From NCBI GenBank assembly GCA_951813545.1, contig CATOTL010000001.1, forward strand, positions 62,001 to 126,000: a stretch of DNA of 64,000 nucleotides. Reading direction: 5' to 3'. Below the pieces are notes generated by a model. It was not told the DNA's origin. It worked only from the letters and a program-made list of their open reading frames with translations, and made no database searches. The first letter of the stretch is position 1, and each line of letters starts with the position of its first letter. Shown here piece after piece: positions 25,925-34,158 of the stretch. The stretch comes from an uncultured Poribacteria bacterium. Lineage in GTDB: Bacteria; Poribacteria; WGA-4E; WGA-3G. The translations under genes and the position numbers were made by a program.

Positions 25925-26040
25925 ATATATTTAAATTGTTTAAGGGGGATACGAGCCTATACCACACTTACGTTCCCAGACTTTAAAATGTGTGTTTATG
26001 GGGAATAAAATGTGTATGATGTTGAAAATGAACACATTTT
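25925..26040. repeat. Degenerate second copy of the origin region
   Basis: The sequence TATATATTTAAATTGTTTAA and the following ACGAGCC...CCACACTTACG parallel 2690-2760 (next to the iterons). They are followed by two iteron-like units (AAAATGTGTGTTTATGGGG). No initiator gene of the Rep_3 type is nearby. Confidence 0.5.
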
Positions 26041-26073
26041 TATGTTATCAGAAGGACAAGCACGCGGGGAAGG

Positions 26074-26199
26074 CTAGCTATCCTTCAAAATTTGTTGGAT
26101 ATCAACGTGGGTTGGCACAAAAAGTGGATTGATATGAAAAGAATGTAGTAATTTATTTTGTTTTCTGATATACTGTATTTCGGCATCCGTAAAATCCAT
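26074..26199 (-). CDS. Possible 41-codon ORF
   Basis: ATG at 26199 to TAG at 26076-26074, reading DFTDAEIQYIRKQNKLL and ending QQILKDS. A related stretch at 60891-60950 reads DFTDAKINYTKNK before diverging, so the segment was copied together with the nearby wHTH gene. No strong ribosome-binding site is seen. It may be the end of a larger decayed gene. Confidence 0.3.
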   Translation of the reverse strand: MDFTDAEIQYIRKQNKLLHSFHINPLFVPTHVDIQQILKDS

Positions 26200-26580
26200 T
26201 TGTGGATTGGATGGTTGGGCGAGACTGAACCTCTCCCCAACCGTGGCACTGCCAATGCGTGCTTGCCAGTGCGGGTTTAATTATATCATATATATCGGTT
26301 GATGTGTCTGATATTTTGAACAGCGTCGTAATTTTTGTTTGGTTTTCTTAGGGGAATCAGGTAGCGTTACGATTGGACGTAGGAGACGGATTGCCGGGGT
26401 AGTCCCGCTACTTCCCGTCTCCACCCAACTGGCAATTGGGTGTGCGTCTGAGTATTCTCAGCGTCCAAATACCATGATAATAGCAGTCGGCAGTCGGCAG
26501 TCGGAAACCGTCAGCAAGAGAAGACTGTAGCGGTTGGGCATATTTGACATGCCATATACCAACAGCTGAAAGGGTTTTTT

Positions 26581-26940
26581 ATGTTCAATCTTGATCCCCT
26601 CGATTGCGATGAAGACATGCAGTTTGAGGTGAATCTGAATATCTCTGCGTTCGTCCGCGCCGCGGTGCGGGATAAGATGAACAGGGATACGATTTTGGTT
26701 TATCTTTATCTCGTCTCTCAAACACCGAGTGCGACAGAGAAAATGCGGCGGTTTGCTGTCATTGCGCAAGAGGAGGATTTAAGTCGCACTGAGATTCTGG
26801 TGTGGCTGCACCTCTCCTATGGCGGGTCGATGGCACCGAAGCATATCAGTCGCAAACTCCGCATCCCGCCCCGATTTGTGGAGAATGCGGTTGCTGGGTT
26901 GGCGGCGAAAGGGATTCTTAGAGATGGGCGTGTGTTGTAG
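26581..26940 (+). CDS. Small winged-helix DNA-binding protein
   Basis: 119 residues. The N-terminal half reads QFEVNLNISAFVRAAVRDKM and the C-terminal half has a winged-helix pattern: SRTEILVWLHLSYGGSMAPK, HISRKLRIPPRFVENAV and LAAKGIL. This resembles regulator or replication-accessory proteins with MarR-like geometry; no specific family is claimed. A truncated paralogue lies at 59893-59571. The last 17 codons and the following 250 bp belong to a unit that is tandemly repeated at 27189-27490 and present in inverted form in the left arm. Confidence 0.6.
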   Translation: MFNLDPLDCDEDMQFEVNLNISAFVRAAVRDKMNRDTILVYLYLVSQTPSATEKMRRFAVIAQEEDLSRTEILVWLHLSYGGSMAPKHISRKLRIPPRFVENAVAGLAAKGILRDGRVL

Positions 26941-27490
26941 GAGGGAACTCCGATTCCCGACTTTCCGAAGCGATACGGGCAGCCAGAAGGGGCTCTGTTG
27001 TAGCACAAAAACCAACCCTTCTGATAAGGGAGGAAACGGAGCACCTAAAACGGACATCTTTGCTCCAGCGGAGCAATATGTCTATAGCAGCCATCCAAGG
27101 TGAGGTTTCCGCTCCAGAGGAGCGGTATGTCCTTCCCAAACACATAGCACGCCGCTGGCGTGCAGCGTCTTGACGAAGCAATTTTCTGCGGTTGCTGGGT
27201 TGGCGGCGAAAGGGATTCTTAGAGATGGGCGTGTGTTGTAGGAGGGAACTCCGATTCCCGACTTTCCGAAGCGATACGGGCAGCCACAGGGGGCTCTGTT
27301 GTAGCACAAAAACCAACCCTTCTGATAAGGGAGGAAACGGAGCACCTAAAACGGACATCTTTGCTCCAGAGGAGCAATATGTCTGCAGCCATCCAAGGTG
27401 AGGTTTCCGCTCCAGAGGAGCGGTATGTCCTTCCGAAACACATAGCACGCCGCTGGCGTGCAGCGTCTTGACGAGGCGATTTTCTATAGA
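26888..27490. repeat. Tandem duplication of a 300-bp unit
   Basis: Two copies (26888-27187 and 27189-27490) start with the 3' end of the small wHTH gene (GCGGTTGCTGGGTTGGCGGC), include GAGGGAACTCCGATTCCCGA and end in hairpin repeats of the CTATAGACATA family. The left inverted-repeat arm has one copy (13147-12650). Confidence 0.8.
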
Positions 27491-27702
27491 CATAGCACGC
27501 CGCTGGCGTGCGAAGACTTATGTATTGGGTTTTCTATTGAATCACGGGTATAGTAGCCGTAGGTGTTTTTGCTTGGGTGTTTCCCCTTAGGTTGAGCAGT
27601 AAAAACCAAGAACTCTTGCGCTTATACGCAAAATATCCCTTCTCGGGCAGCGTTTCACAGAGATAAGCATAGCGAAACCCAACAATGCAAAGGTGAATCT
27701 AT

Positions 27703-27829
27703 AAAAAAGAGAAGCCCGCGCGGACAACGCGGGCAAAAAATTCAGGAATCAATTGAGGGAAAACCCCCAAATGAGTCGGCAAGTGCGAATTGCCAATTTA
27801 ATTGTAGCCTTTTGACAGGAAAAAGTCAA
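27703..27829 (-). ncRNA. Predicted small RNA divergent from the rep-like gene (right arm)
   Basis: On the minus strand TTGACT (27829-27824), 17 bp and TACAAT (27806-27801) drive a transcript of about 90 nt that ends in GCCCGCG...CGCGGGC plus a T-run (27734-27703). Inside are the stem GGCAA...TTGCC and GGGGGTTTTCCCTC. It matches the left-arm unit in order and spacing, while the loops between stem halves differ (TTCGCAC against TTGATAG). Confidence 0.6.
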
Positions 27830-27896
27830 GTGTTTTTTCGAGGCCGACTCGCTTTTCCCTTTTTCGATTCCTATCTACCTAAGAAAGGAATCACGC

Positions 27897-28931
27897 ATGG
27901 CAGCATTAGTAGCCGTCCATAAAGACGCTCCGATATTCAAACCCGCGTTTGAATACCAAGACTCCACGCTCCAACTCCCATTTGGCGAGTTCAGTATATT
28001 TTCGGATCTCAAAGCAAACCGCGTCGGTCCCCTTGAAGCAATGGTGACGCTAACGCTCTGCTACCGTAGCAATTGGTCAAGCGGTCTGACGTGGCGGACG
28101 AGCAGCTATGAACTCTCCGATCTGCTCCATATCTCGCATTGGTATGTCCGAGACGTACTCGCGAAAGCAACGGACTGGATCCAACGGAAGACTGCGCCGA
28201 AAGGGAATATGGCTGGCACGTTCCAGATCACGCACCACCGATGCGATCCGGCACTCGTGCCGATGGACAAAGACAACAAACCCCTCTCCTTCGCCGTCCC
28301 GCGCGGAGCAGGCGGCATCTTTGAACGTCTGTTCGCTGGCGACATCGACTGGAAAGCCGCTCTGGTGTGGTTGATGCTCAAACTCCACTCCGATTGGCGG
28401 ACAGGTATCACCAATAAAATCAGCATGAAAACGCTGGCGAAGTGGACAGGCTTCGGCAAGCAGACCGTCTGCGATGCCATCAAGATGTTGCGTGATGCCG
28501 GCATGCTTGAACGGTTATCGAAGAAGTGGGAGTGTTCGCAGTTTCAGTTGTATCCCAAGCCGTATCAGAACCGTGCTGCCCGAAGACGCGCCGAGCGTCA
28601 AACAGAGAAATGGCAAAAGAGCGAGATGCGGGTTGATGGTGAGTGGCGGTATTCCTTCAATGAGTTGTATCGGTTGAATGTGGTAACAGCGGAGGTTGAG
28701 ACACGGCGGGTGAAGAATCAAGGTCAATGGAAACCCATCAAGGATCGAGACCGCCACCGTATTCCCAAAGCCATCCGAACGGATTTCGATCAGTCGCTCG
28801 AAGTCACGCGCGCCATTTTAGGCGGTTCTCATCACGCACACAGCGGTTCTCATCGCGCGGGCGGTGGTTCTCATCACGCACACCCGTCTTTTGGGAGGGG
28901 CGCGGAAGCCACGCCACCCCTGCGGTTGTGA
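27897..28931 (+). CDS. Tandem winged-helix rep-like DNA-binding protein, copy 2
   Basis: 344 residues, very similar to the product of 12106-11069 throughout. Differences cluster in the first winged-helix region (SSYELSDLLHISHWYVRDVL against SSRELADLIHTSHRYVRDAL), which could change DNA specificity. The second domain (FGKQTVCDAIKMLRDAGML) is almost unchanged. The tail carries GSHHAHSGSHRAG repeats encoded by 21-bp DNA repeats at 28822-28883. AAGAAAGGAATCACGC precedes the ATG. A plasmid-initiator role is inferred from context. Confidence 0.7.
   Translation: MAALVAVHKDAPIFKPAFEYQDSTLQLPFGEFSIFSDLKANRVGPLEAMVTLTLCYRSNWSSGLTWRTSSYELSDLLHISHWYVRDVLAKATDWIQRKTAPKGNMAGTFQITHHRCDPALVPMDKDNKPLSFAVPRGAGGIFERLFAGDIDWKAALVWLMLKLHSDWRTGITNKISMKTLAKWTGFGKQTVCDAIKMLRDAGMLERLSKKWECSQFQLYPKPYQNRAARRRAERQTEKWQKSEMRVDGEWRYSFNELYRLNVVTAEVETRRVKNQGQWKPIKDRDRHRIPKAIRTDFDQSLEVTRAILGGSHHAHSGSHRAGGGSHHAHPSFGRGAEATPPLRL
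28822..28883. repeat. Three 21-bp direct repeats inside rep-like gene copy 2
   Basis: Units beginning GCGGTTCTCATCACGCAC start at 28822, 28843 and 28864, with exact 21-bp spacing. They correspond to the array at 11119-11180 read on the other strand. Confidence 0.6.
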
Positions 28932-29417
28932 AAACTGCGGCGCGTGTACCACCGCGTTAACTACCAATTTAATTTAGGACCCGCGGCACGATTTAAATAT
29001 GATTGTTTTCTCTGAAACCCACGAATCGGTCTGAGAAGATGGGAAAAAGGCAGAATTGACAAGGCAAAGAGGACTATGGATGGGTTGGACGACTGCTGAA
29101 AATACAGCAATTCTCTCAAGGAGCCTTTTTGCGTCACCCGAAGTCGCGTGTGTCGATTATTCACCTAACTGTCGCCTATAATGACTTTCCTAAATGTCAG
29201 TGATACCCGCCGTTCTCTGTCATGCCTCTTTCCTTTCCACTCGTCCCGGCCCCTTGCAGGAATACTGTGTAGCCACTGATACCTCGCCTCCCCTTTCATG
29301 ACGAGAAGGCTTCTCGGTTCAAGCCAGATCGGGATACGCTTTGCTCTATCTAATTTATTTACGAAATTCATAACACAATTGGATCCCAAACTTAAAGAGA
29401 CAATGGTATCCTTGAAA

Positions 29418-29475
29418 CAGTCTTCACGAAGTTAGCGTACCTGTTTGAACCGAGTCTTCCAGAGTCAGCATGTGT
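29418..29475 (+). pseudogene. 3' fragment of a DUF5916-type gene
   Basis: The frame reads TVFTKLAYLFEPSLPESA, matching the end of the protein at 31675-33747 (AVFAKLAYLFEPSLPDFG). Only about 20 codons are left. The rest of 28996-29537 shows no gene. Confidence 0.6.
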
Positions 29476-29537
29476 CAGTGGGAGAGAGTTGCGAATCAAT
29501 CCGAATGAGGCTGCCTCTATCTCACATTCTTCTGGTT

Positions 29538-30203
29538 TTATATCTGATTTCGTAGTGTGTGCATATTAAGTTCGTTCATCAGTTGTCGGGCAACGGCATC
29601 ACTGGCTTTCATACTGGCGTCTGCCATTTCTGTTGGCGGTTTCAAAGGAATCTCCATCGATATGAGATTCGGCGGGTCTTGTGCAAAGCGATGAAGAGCC
29701 GTGCGTTTTATCTGCAAGTTATCTGCAACCCGATTAAGATCATCTTCTTGTGCCATCGCTGGGTCACCATAAACAATTCCGACATTGGATAAAACGAACA
29801 GCGTCGCGGTTTCCCAATCTGTGCCACTGTCTCCTCTTGTATTGACGAGAATAACGCTCCCGCTTCTTGTAAAAGAACTTTTCAGAGAAAACATCTGTCC
29901 ACCGGGAAGTATCAAATCTCCACCTTGTGCCTCTGATCCGCACCCTTCAATTTCTATCCCAGTAGAGCGCATGAGTGCCAAGGTAAAGACCTCAACGACC
30001 CCGCCGACAGTAAACCTGTTTTCATAGATTGCCGTGTTATATCTTTCAACAAGGTGCTTGACCCCTGTCTCGTATTCCGCTGTTGCCTCACGACTCAGAT
30101 TTTCCTTCAAGTGCTTGAAGCAATTTCGCTCTATCTCGAAGTTCGTCATTTCCTCGTCTGTTTCGGTTTCCCGGAACAAAAACATTTGCCCGTTTTGTGC
30201 CAC
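29538..30203 (-). CDS. Type II restriction endonuclease (PD-(D/E)XK-like)
   Basis: 221 residues from a GTG preceded by AAGGGG. The pattern GGDLILPGGQMFSLKSSF near residue 92 supplies the Asp and the xLK lysine of a PD-(D/E)XK nuclease site; an upstream acidic residue lies in EIEGCGSEAQ. The rest is mixed helix. It follows the methyltransferase gene by 17 bp on the same strand, which is the main reason to call it a cognate endonuclease. Specificity is unknown and no named family is recognised. Confidence 0.65.
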   Translation of the reverse strand: MAQNGQMFLFRETETDEEMTNFEIERNCFKHLKENLSREATAEYETGVKHLVERYNTAIYENRFTVGGVVEVFTLALMRSTGIEIEGCGSEAQGGDLILPGGQMFSLKSSFTRSGSVILVNTRGDSGTDWETATLFVLSNVGIVYGDPAMAQEDDLNRVADNLQIKRTALHRFAQDPPNLISMEIPLKPPTEMADASMKASDAVARQLMNELNMHTLRNQI

Positions 30204-30220
30204 TGTTCTGCCCCTTGTGT

Positions 30221-31111
30221 TTACGACTCAAACATCATCAGTTGATCTTCAGGTAGCACTTTTTGTTTTTCTACCTTCGGTAGCAGGTGATATTTCCGTC
30301 GCGGTTCTTCATACAGACGTTGACGCGTTAGTTCAATATATTTAGATTCTATCTCGTATCCGACACATTTGCGTTTGAATCTTAAGGCACCACGTGCCGT
30401 CTGTCCACTACCTAAAAATGGGTCGAGTATTTCATCACCTTCCTCAGAATAGAGTAGTACCAAGCGTCGGACGAGTTCATCTGGGAATGGACACGGGTGG
30501 TCAATCGTTTTCGGTGGCACGGGTGCGATATGCCAAATCGAGTTGGCTATATCACGTTTGAACACGTCGTCTATGGGGAGCGTCCGTTGCGAACCGTATC
30601 TCGGTTTATCGCCTTTACGGAATATGAGGATGTATTCCGTCATTATGTTCGGGTAGTAGTAACCGGGCTTCTGGTGCTGAATAAACGAGCCAGCACGTCT
30701 CACACCGCCGGTGACTTTATTCCATATTATATCTTGATGGAAATTCCAGTCGGTATCGCTTAATTGGCTTGTTAAGTCAAACGGTGCTGGATAGTGCTTG
30801 CCTTTGTGGAGGATTGTCCCGATAACGATAGCACAGAACCCGCCATCAATTGTGACCCGATAGACCTCAAGAAACACCTTTTTAAGTGTAGCAAGCCAAT
30901 CCTTGTATGTTTTGCCAAGTCCGTCATAGTTCCGCTCCCGATACCACGCTTCATCATCACTGGTGTGGGTATCATAGTCAATAGCGTTCCAATAGGGCGG
31001 CGATGTGATTGTCAACGCAATCGAATTATCCTCGCATTCCGACATATCAAGACAGGAGGCGTGATAAAAGCGATAGCTGTCGCCCGCGGTTTGGGTGCGA
31101 TTTTCAGGCAT
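30221..31111 (-). CDS. DNA methyltransferase of the SPPY class (probably cytosine-N4)
   Basis: 296 residues. The catalytic motif TSPPYWNAIDYD (about residue 36) comes before the SAM-binding motif ILDPFLGSGQTARGAL (about residue 240), the beta-class order. TSPPY usually marks cytosine-N4 methyltransferases, though some adenine enzymes share it. The opening FYHASCLDMSECEDNSIAL is typical. AAGGAG precedes the ATG. The downstream endonuclease completes a type II system. Upstream is leader C with its own promoter, about 200 nt before the start. Confidence 0.85.
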   Translation of the reverse strand: MPENRTQTAGDSYRFYHASCLDMSECEDNSIALTITSPPYWNAIDYDTHTSDDEAWYRERNYDGLGKTYKDWLATLKKVFLEVYRVTIDGGFCAIVIGTILHKGKHYPAPFDLTSQLSDTDWNFHQDIIWNKVTGGVRRAGSFIQHQKPGYYYPNIMTEYILIFRKGDKPRYGSQRTLPIDDVFKRDIANSIWHIAPVPPKTIDHPCPFPDELVRRLVLLYSEEGDEILDPFLGSGQTARGALRFKRKCVGYEIESKYIELTRQRLYEEPRRKYHLLPKVEKQKVLPEDQLMMFES

Positions 31112-31225
31112 AAAGGCTCCTTATCTTAATTCATCAAGATCGAAGATTCTATCTCTGCGTCTCGACTTGTTTTCTGTTGTATTGATTTCTCGAAAAAATA
31201 GGGTTTACCAGTCATTAGATTATTC

Positions 31226-31346
31226 AGTCCCAGTTCATTTATCCCCCAGCTACGGTGGGAGGGTGGCAGAAACGGCTTGCACCGCTCATAGCTGTGCCAC
31301 CCATAACTGGTTTGAATAGTATATCGCATAGGTGGAAAAAAAGCAA
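31226..31346 (-). promoter_or_regulatory. Promoter plus conserved hairpin leader C (before the SPPY methyltransferase)
   Basis: On the minus strand TTGCTT (31346-31341), 17 bp and TATACT (31323-31318) repeat the promoter of leader A almost base for base. The stem GGGTGGCA (31302-31295) / TGCCACCC (31268-31261) and the tail TCCCACCGTAGCTGGGGGAT follow. A 29-codon frame (TGKPYFFEKSIQQK...) lies between the leader and the methyltransferase start. Confidence 0.65.
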
Positions 31347-31674
31347 GGCGCATATGTAAAACTTCAGAGGTATTCAGTTGTCTGTAGACGTGGTGTTTTG
31401 ATAGGAGTCTTCGCTTGGGTATTTCTGTGAATTTCCTCAAGGAAACCTCGCTAGCGAAAACGGTGTGTTTACGAAGGAGTTCGGGGTAAAAACCCCTCCC
31501 ACAGGTGTTAACCCCAAATTTCCAACCCCTCTATCCCGTATCAGGCAAATAGGGGTTGGCGAATTTTCTGATGAATTTTCGTCGGTGTGGGTTAAACGCT
31601 TGACAAGGAAATTTGATTCAACTTGCAAAACTACTAAAAACATTATAGACACACACCACAAAAAAGAGGTGAAA

Positions 31675-33747
31675 ATGGAAAAAGTTGGACGGGTGCGTTG
31701 GGCACGCGCACTCATTTGGATACCGATACTGCTTTTGGTTACACCACTTTTCGCAAATACACAACAAAATACAAGACGCACCATTCGGGCAACTTGGGTG
31801 GAAAATCCACCCGTTATTGATGGAGATTTAACAGACACGGTTTGGCAAGATGCCGACATCGCGACCGATTTTTACCGAGCAAAGGAGGGAGAAACACATC
31901 CCGCTGAATTAGACACCGAGGTTCGGGTGCTTTACGATGAAAACACACTCTATATCGGTGTGCGCTGCGAGGAGCCGGACATGAAGAGCCTCCGAGAAAC
32001 CATGACGCGTCGGGATTCTCCTGTCTGGCAGAACGACTGTATTGAGGTGATGCTCGATACCTATCACGATCAGCGCAACTGCTATATTTTTGCCATCAAC
32101 ACACTCGGCACACAGGCGGATGAGAGGGTTGGCAATGAGAGTGCTTTTGACATGAGTTGGGACGCAAAGTGGGAGGCGAAGGTCAAGAAACACGCCGATC
32201 ATTGGACAGCAGAGGTTGCGATCCCGTTTCGTGAGGTCCGTTTTAATCGGGCGGATACCACCTGGGGCATCAACTTTTGGCGGGTGCGTCCGATAAATGG
32301 TCAATCCCATTCATGGGCAGAGACGGCTTTTTTCTCACGCGTCTCAGAGTATGGCGATTTGACCGGACTGAATTTAGGAAGGGTTAAAACGGAGCAGAAA
32401 CTGGGGATCCTTCCCTACGGCAGTTATCGTGCGCTCGTGGATCGTCCGAACGACCTTGATGGTGGGTTAGACCTGATCCTTCCGATTTCAACGCACCTCA
32501 CCTCGAATGTGACGCTGAATCCGGATTTTTCGCAGTTGGAGAGCGATCCGACGCAAATTAACATCTCAAGCGACCGGGAGTTGTTTCTTCCAGAACGCCG
32601 CCCGTTTTTCAGGGAGGGTGCTGAGTTATTTGAGTTGCCGTTGAACTTGTTCTATACCCGGCGCGTCCAAGAGATTGATGTGGGTGCGAAAACGACAGGC
32701 AGAATCGGCGGTTCTAATTTCGCGGTCATTAATACCTACGGCAAAATGATTGATCGGTACGATGCGGATGAGAAAAAACAGGTGAACCTCTTAGCCGGAC
32801 GGATTAATCGTGACATCGGTGAGCGGACTGTCATCGGCGCGATGGGCATCCACAAACACCAAGCCGATCGAGATGTCGCACTCCTATCGCTGAATGGGCG
32901 ATTTGGATTGCATCGAGACTTGACGGCAGCGTCGCAATATGCCATAGATTGGGTTGATGGCGAGATGCACTGGGCATACCACACCGCCATGGAATGGATT
33001 CACGAGGGTTGGCGTGGCGAGGTTCAGCTTGAAGAGATTCAGGACGGTTTTCGTCCCAACGAAATGGGGCTTGAGGAGGAGGCGTTCCGCCGGGCGCGCG
33101 CACGGCTCAGGTATAGGTATGAGTTTCCAGCGGCGCATTTCGTGGAATCTTTTTGGGTGGATACGCGCCATTTTTACCAAACCAATGCGCAAAGGTTGCT
33201 ACGGGAACGATTGAGCGAGTCGCGTTTTTACATTGATGTCGGGCGATTTAACTTCTTCACTTCCGGTGGGTTCGGGCGGCTTCGCGAGGTCGGTCAACTT
33301 TTCGATACCAAGTTCATCAGAGCAGACATCGATTATCAGGCACCCTGGGGGCAATTGTCGGTTCTCAATCGTTTCGGCACCCGTCGCAATGAATTCAATC
33401 GGTTCACCAGTTTCTCTGGCGGTGTCAACCTTTTCGGGAAGTTCACGATTGATCTGGATCTCGATAACTTCTTTTGGCGCGCACACCGAAATACGCTTAT
33501 TTTTCGGCTCCGCAGCAATTACCAATTTACGCAAAAGATCGGGTGGCGGATTTTCGTTGAACGTGTCGATGAACGGATGGTAGATGAGATTACCTACAAC
33601 TTCAATTCGATCTTCGACTACGAGTTTACGCCGGAAAGCCACTTCTTCTTTGTGGTTGTCGATAGCCTACCGGGGGATCGTGCCGTGTTTGCGAAATTGG
33701 CTTACCTTTTTGAACCGAGTCTACCAGATTTTGGTCGCCTTAATTGA
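31675..33747 (+). CDS. DUF5916 protein with N-terminal CBM9-like domain
   Basis: 690 residues from the ATG that follows GAGGTG; the open frame extends 70 codons upstream without a signal sequence and is rejected. A signal peptide (IWIPILLLVTPLFANT) precedes a CBM9-type domain (PPVIDGDLTDTVWQDAD to about residue 190). The remainder has the DUF5916 pattern: LNPDFSQLESDPTQIN and RRPFFREGAELFELP near residue 300, then alternating strands that end in LAYLFEPSLPDFG, like an outer-membrane barrel. The biochemical role is unknown; carbohydrate binding is inferred from CBM9. The 34159-36147 gene is a paralogue. Confidence 0.82.
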   Translation: MEKVGRVRWARALIWIPILLLVTPLFANTQQNTRRTIRATWVENPPVIDGDLTDTVWQDADIATDFYRAKEGETHPAELDTEVRVLYDENTLYIGVRCEEPDMKSLRETMTRRDSPVWQNDCIEVMLDTYHDQRNCYIFAINTLGTQADERVGNESAFDMSWDAKWEAKVKKHADHWTAEVAIPFREVRFNRADTTWGINFWRVRPINGQSHSWAETAFFSRVSEYGDLTGLNLGRVKTEQKLGILPYGSYRALVDRPNDLDGGLDLILPISTHLTSNVTLNPDFSQLESDPTQINISSDRELFLPERRPFFREGAELFELPLNLFYTRRVQEIDVGAKTTGRIGGSNFAVINTYGKMIDRYDADEKKQVNLLAGRINRDIGERTVIGAMGIHKHQADRDVALLSLNGRFGLHRDLTAASQYAIDWVDGEMHWAYHTAMEWIHEGWRGEVQLEEIQDGFRPNEMGLEEEAFRRARARLRYRYEFPAAHFVESFWVDTRHFYQTNAQRLLRERLSESRFYIDVGRFNFFTSGGFGRLREVGQLFDTKFIRADIDYQAPWGQLSVLNRFGTRRNEFNRFTSFSGGVNLFGKFTIDLDLDNFFWRAHRNTLIFRLRSNYQFTQKIGWRIFVERVDERMVDEITYNFNSIFDYEFTPESHFFFVVVDSLPGDRAVFAKLAYLFEPSLPDFGRLN

Positions 33748-34158
33748 AGAAAACTTATGCTTCAAGGGGTTGTCTTTTGGCAACGGAGGTGGTAGAACAG
33801 GCTATCCAGTGTTGTATCATCCATCAGAGGTGGCTGATCGGGTGCGGAATATTTGTGCAGCTTGTTAACGATTATAAAAACAACAAAACATCAAACACCA
33901 CAGAAAACAACAGGATTTTCGGTTCTCTCAAAAATTGACCGGAAACCTAAGCTGCCAAAGGTCTGAGGAGCGATTTTGAAAAATTTCATAAAGTTTCATA
34001 GTGGTCAAATTTCTGTGGTGAATGCGAGAGGTAATCGCGTTCGGGAAGGTGATAGAAATCGAAGGCGTTAGCAACCTTGATAGGCACATAAGACAAATTA
34101 GATATGGTCTAATAACGCGCGGATAACTACAAACAGATGAGCAAAACAGGAGATATAT
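33748..34158. other. Intergenic region, nothing recognised
   Basis: No ORF with a plausible start, repeat family member or clear terminator is visible. An AGGAG site for the next gene lies at the right end. Confidence 0.4.

Larger units (their letters stand above)
26887..29080. repeat. Right arm of the 2-kb inverted repeat
   Basis: Matches 10815-13147 in inverted orientation. It includes the 300-bp tandem duplication, the small RNA unit and the second rep-like gene. Similarity fades near 29080 (AAGAGGACTATGGATGGG against the left arm near 10810). Confidence 0.8.

Noticed and set aside
31465..31674. N-terminal extension of the DUF5916 protein
   Set aside because: The signal peptide and a GAGGTG site place the start at 31675; the extension has no domain.
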